Assembly: GCF_000708205.1 (NCBI RefSeq)
Contig: NW_014575560.1
Coordinates: 997,113 to 1,061,112 of the forward strand
Direction: 5' to 3'
Length of the DNA: 64,000 nt
DNA from: Mixia osmundae IAM 14324
Taxonomy: Eukaryota > Basidiomycota > Mixiomycetes > Mixiales > Mixiaceae
The notes under the pieces: generated by a model
Database searches by the model: none
The model's input: only the letters and a program-made list of their open reading frames with translations
What the model was told of the DNA's origin: nothing
Program-made: the position numbers and the translations under genes
Shown: positions 60,007-64,000 of the stretch, piece by piece
Layout of the letters: each line of letters opens with the position of its first letter
How positions within the stretch are numbered: the stretch's first letter is position 1

Positions 60007-61603
60007 ATGGCAGCTATCCTGAGCGAGTCTGTCGAGCTCAACTGCGGCCTCGTGCTGCCTAACCGACTCTGCAAAGCTGCAATGGCAGAGATGCTCGGCA
60101 GGGCAGGTGGCTCGAACCCGACTTACAAGTTGCTCAAGCTATACGAAGAATGGCAGAAGGGTGACTGGGGCTTGATACTGACCGGCAACGTCATGGTCGA
60201 TCCTCGCTTCTTGGGTACTCCCTGCGATATCATCGTGCCTGAGGACGCACTGGAGGATGCAAAGACGTTGAAGCTCTGGAAGAATTACGCTATTGCTTGC
60301 AAAGGCAAAGACGGCAGAACGCCTGCGATTGTGCAGCTCAATCATACAGGCAGACAATCAGGCCGAGGCATGGGTCGACCGCGCAGTGAACCCTCGCTCG
60401 GTCCTTCTGATCAGCCTCTCAAACTGAAAGGATCAGAAGGATGGATCGCTTCGACCATGTCTTCGCTCGCTTTCAATACCCCTCGTGCGATGACCTTTGA
60501 CGACATCAAGCTCGTCATTGAGCAATTCAAGCGCGCTGCCTTGCTCGCGCACCGCTCAGGCTTCGATGGCGTTCAGGTCCACTGTAGTCACGGCTATCTC
60601 GTGAGCAGCTCACTCTTGCCACATGCGGCGTCGAGCTGATGGCTCATTACGTGCCTCCAGCTCTCGCAATTTCATTCGCCCGACGTCAACACCCGAACGG
60701 ATGCATACGGGGGCGACAATAGAGGACGCTCAAAGTTGCTGCACGAGATCATCGATGCCATCCGTAGCGTGACGCCTTCGAGCTTTTGCGTCTCCGTCAA
60801 ACTCAACTCGTCCGACTATGTCGCTGGCGGTATGACGGAAGAAGATGCGCTGGAGATGACCGGCTGGCTTGCCGAACGAGGCGATGTCGACTTGCTCGAG
60901 GTCTCGGGCGGTACCTATCAGAATGCAGAGATGCTCAGAGATGATAACGAGCAGAGTGAACGGGACGCTCGCAAGCAATCCGTCAAAAAGGTCGAACAAG
61001 ATCAAGGCGATGGCTCGATTGCGAAAGCGGGCAGCAAACGCGAAGCATTCTTTACCGAGTTTGCCAAACGCGCAAAGCCTACCGTCGAGAAGCTCAAGCC
61101 TGCCCATGCTCGTCTACCGATGCGTATCATGGTCACCGGGGGCTTCCGAACGAGACCGGCCATCGCAGGTGCTATTGAGGACGGCGCGTGCGATATCGTA
61201 GGACTCGGACGACCTGCTTGCGTCGTGCCCGATCTCCCCCGCTACATGCTCGACGCCTCTCTGTCCGACGAGAATGCTCGAGCCCCAAGGTACAGCGTTC
61301 GGGGTACTTTCCTGATCAAGCTCGTTCCCCTCAACGTCATCGGTCCGGGCATCAATACCCTCTGGCACGACCTGCAGCTCTTCCGGATCGCTGGAGGCAA
61401 GAAGACTGTTCCGCAGCGCAATCTGGTCAGTCTCACGACATTGCTATGATGGATCGAGCTGATCGTTCTTGGTGCAGCCTATCCTGCTGTTGACGACGAT
61501 GGTGTCGCCACAGATGGGCTTTGCAGCCCTCGCGACTCTGCTCGTCGCCCTTCTCGCGCTTTCGCCGACCCTGCGCAGCGTGCTGCTCGGTCTGAAGCAT
61601 TAG
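60007..61603 (+). CDS. Old-yellow-enzyme-family flavin oxidoreductase, membrane-anchored
   Basis: join(60007..60600,60661..61425,61478..61603), 494 residues. FMN-dependent NAD(P)H:flavin oxidoreductase barrel, substrate unknown. Seen: LPNRLCKAAMAEMLG, IVQLNHTGRQSGRGMGRP, FDGVQVHCSHGYLLSQFHSP with NTRTDAYGG, and the phosphate-binding IVGLGRPACVVPDLP. The last exon adds a hydrophobic helix (MGFAALATLLVALLALSP) that probably anchors the enzyme. I chose 60007 rather than an upstream in-frame ATG at 59860, because a TATATAA lies between them. Confidence 0.9.
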
Positions 61604-61769
61604 ATCAGTCAGTTGTTGTAGCACCAGTGTGCACGTGCTCTCCTGTCAGCACATGCCAGCATGTCAGCGAGCGCGTCAGACCTTTTTTTACTCAGCAAGT
61701 CACGCGCATGTCACGTCAGCAGCAGCTCCGTCATCGTCTATGTCAGCAGCAGCCACCGCCGTCAGCACT

Positions 61770-61775
61770 TATAAA
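61770..61775 (+). promoter_or_regulatory. TATA box of the second old-yellow-enzyme gene
   Basis: TATAAA followed by GCTCA, about 105 bp before the start codon. The flanks (ATAAGCTCA and ATAAAGCTCA) resemble each other in the two genes. Confidence 0.5.
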
Positions 61776-61878
61776 GCTCAAGCCGAAATGACACTCGTCC
61801 CTCGTCGAAGAGAGCGTACTCTCCTTGAAGCCCGAGGATACGAGTACGTCGAGCATTCGCAAGCTCCAAATCATAGAG

Positions 61879-63110
61879 ATGTCGTCCTCCAAGCTATTCA
61901 AGCCCTATAATATTGGCCCTCTCACGATCGGACACAGAGTCGTCATGGCGTGCGTCGGCACTTCTTTCCAAAAGATGTTACGATCTGACCACTGGCGGTT
62001 GACAGGCCTCTGACCCGCTTCAGAGCCAACAAGGATCACACGCACACTGACATGGCCATCGAGTACTACTCTCAACGTGCGAGCGTGCCTGGCACGCTGC
62101 TCTTTGTGAGTCATATTCATCTCGCACGAGCGTTCGTACTGAAATGCGTACATTGACAGAGTGAAGCCACGCTCGTCTCTGCGCAAGCGGGCGGCTGCGA
62201 CAACGCGCCAGGCATCTGGTCTGACGCTCAGGTTGACTCATGGAAACGCGTGACCGAAGCAGTGCATGCAAAGGGAAGCTTCATTGGCATCCAGCTCTGG
62301 GCGAACGGGCGTCAAGCCAGTCCTGAGGTCCTGGCAAGAGATGGATTGCCCTACGTTTCTGCATCCGACGTACCTATGGCCGGCAAGAGCGCGAAGCCCA
62401 CGCCACTGACGCATGATCAGATCAAGAGCTACATCGCTGACTTTGCACTGGCCGCTCGCAACGCACGCAGGGCCGGATTCGATCTCGTTGAGCTCCATGC
62501 CGCCAATGGCTACTTGCTCAATCAATTCATCGACACGAACAGCAACACTCGCACGGACGAGTATGGTGGCTCGACAGAAAAGCGTCTGCGGTTTGTCAAA
62601 GAGGTCATCGATGCCGTCGTTGCAGAGACTGGTCAAGATCGCGCGGGCATTCGCCTGTCGCCCTTCTCTAGCTTTGGCGATATGAGAGACCAGGGCACGC
62701 AGGCCGACTACACCGCGCTTATCGAGTGGTTGCGCGATACTTATCCATCGTTTGCATTCATCCATGTCATCGAAGCTCGCGTAGCAGGCTCGGTCGATGC
62801 CAGCAGTAAGGAGACGACCGACTTTGCACTCGACGCCTGGCGCAGAGATGACAAGACACGGGCCTATCTCGCTGCTGGCGGCTTCAACGGAGAAGATGGC
62901 CAGATCTTCGCCAATACTAAGGATGTTGCGATTGTGTACGGTCGTCACTATATCTCGAACCCTGATCTGCCACTCAGGATTGCCTACAATCACGAAATGC
63001 ACCCATACGATCGATCGACATTCTACTCTCCTGGATCTTCTGCTGGGTACATCGACCAACCCTTTGCAACAGATCTGATAGGCAAGCAATTGCCTGTTTC
63101 AGCCAATTAG
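61879..63110 (+). CDS. Old yellow enzyme (NADPH dehydrogenase)
   Basis: join(61879..61949,62006..62105,62160..63110), 373 residues. Classical OYE that reduces activated alkenes with NADPH. Seen: LFKPYNIGPLTIGHRVVMAP, RFRANKDHTHTDMAIEYYSQ, GIQLWANGRQA, DLVELHAANGYLLNQFIDTN with the His/Asn ligand pair and the Tyr proton donor, and NTRTDEYGGS. Soluble, no anchor. Introns at the family-typical positions are 54-56 nt. It is a diverged paralog, not a recent duplicate, of the gene just upstream. An upstream ATG at 61788 starts an overlapping out-of-frame frame but may lie before the transcription start. Confidence 0.94.
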
Positions 63111-63196
63111 CAATGTCAACATCAGATGTAAAGCTGCGATGCATTAGACTGTCTCTGATTACACTGGTCTGGGTATCTCCTGCTGCGTGTCAGCTT

Positions 63197-64000
63197 TTAG
63201 TTTGCAGGCTTTCGAGCGACAAAGAGCATCATGGGCGTGAAGAGCTGCCGAAGACACCACACTATGAGCATGCAGGCAATGACAAGAGAGATGGCCCGAC
63301 TGACCTTTGCTTTGCCGCCGCTGACGAGTGCCTCTGCTGCAGTCTTGAGGGCTTCCCCAACATCGTGTGTGCCTTTTGGAACCATGCCGACTCTCTCGAG
63401 CACTTTGACGGCTGTCTGAGTGACGAAGGAGCCTGCTCGCGTCATACGAATGATCGTGAAAGCGTCCCAGACTGTCTGACACTTGCGGATGTCGCCCTCG
63501 AGGGGATAGTACCATGGCTGTCGAGCGCCCGATTCAGCCAATGTAGATCAGACCAGGACTTCTCGGTGCGTACCACTCTGTCGTTCTTCTCTGCCAGATC
63601 CTCGTCGTGCAGGATCTCGAAGCCGACAGTCTGGAGAGCTTGACGGGCTTTTGCGATGGTGCGCATCTCCGGTATGCCATCGCCTACCTCGATACCGTGC
63701 GCGATCCTCTTGTGCTCGGGTATGCTAGGATCCCAGGTATCTGTCATGCACCACTCGTACACGCCAAAGACGCCGCCCGGCTTGAGGATCTTCTTGATCT
63801 CGCCATAGACACCCTCCCAGGTTGGCGCGTGAACGGTGGCCTCGATAGCGTAGACGGCATCGAAGGAGTTCTCTCCGAATTGCTCAGAGAGTCGCATAAA
63901 GTCACCTCTGACAAAGTCGACCTGTTCAGACAGGCCTGCCTTGGCGGTATACTTTGTAGCTCGGTCGATCTGGAACTGGTTATTGTTCAGGCCGGTCACA
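63197..64000 (-). CDS. ERG6: Sterol 24-C-methyltransferase ERG6 (5' part outside the window)
   Basis: Partial; the start and the SAM-binding GCGxG motif lie beyond the right edge. It methylates zymosterol in ergosterol synthesis at the ER or lipid droplets. Seen: FVRGDFMRLSEQFGENSFDA, YAIEATVHAPTWEGVYGEI, LKPGGVFGVYEWCMTD, and after a 57-nt intron WYYPLEGDIRKCQTVWDAFT, LERVGMVPKGTHDVGEALK, ending LFTPMMLFVARKP. The final intron (60 nt, GTCAGT...GGCAG) is open in frame and would add a hydrophobic helix if retained. Confidence 0.95.

Overview
The window looks like nuclear DNA of a small-genome basidiomycete fungus. The protein set is fungal: urease, Nha1-type antiporter, Pet127, Mon1, Nce101, Erg6, Pop1, Pot1 and a Fus3/Kss1-type MAP kinase. 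Almost every gene is cut by introns of about 40-60 nt that carry a CTGAC/TTGAC-like branch site a few bases before the 3' AG. Genes lie 12-600 bp apart, often tail to tail. I see no rRNA, tRNA, CRISPR array, transposon or virus-like element. The phylum is an inference; a compact Pucciniomycotina genome would fit.

Layout. 1-6.6 kb: a cluster of small secreted cysteine-containing proteins (three clear copies, a fourth more diverged, perhaps others), mixed with an Ala/Pro/Thr-rich secreted protein and a TPR/SET-domain protein. 6.8-13 kb: an unknown C2-like protein, urease, and a membrane-anchored PC-esterase-like protein that seems to lack its catalytic D/H pair. 13.4-24.5 kb: Na+/H+ antiporter, TLDc protein, quinone oxidoreductase, POP1, GH18 chitinase, HAP2/NF-YA. 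24.6-30.8 kb: ARL8 GTPase, MBD4-like DNA glycosylase, an unresolved gene, PET127, a CoA-binding protein. 30.9-39.5 kb: DBP2 RNA helicase with an exceptionally long intron, POT1, HEN1. 40.2-50.7 kb: transketolase-like enzyme, MTG2 GTPase, DUF2461 protein, cis-prenyltransferase, SDR, MON1. 50.8-64 kb: MAP kinase, PRPP synthetase, NCE101, U2AF65, CRAL-TRIO protein, two old-yellow-enzyme paralogs, and ERG6 running off the right edge.

Most striking are splicing features. The PRPP synthetase gene is restored to its conserved reading frame only by a single-nucleotide exon between two normal-sized introns. At least eleven introns seem to use a GC donor, several of them within GTPase or kinase motifs where the homologs allow no alternative. 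The DBP2 helicase keeps a 719-nt intron, over ten times the local norm, in the motif V-VI region where yeast DBP2 genes are known to carry an autoregulatory intron. Exon boundaries given here were derived by hand from homology, reading phase and splice consensus. No transcript data were available.
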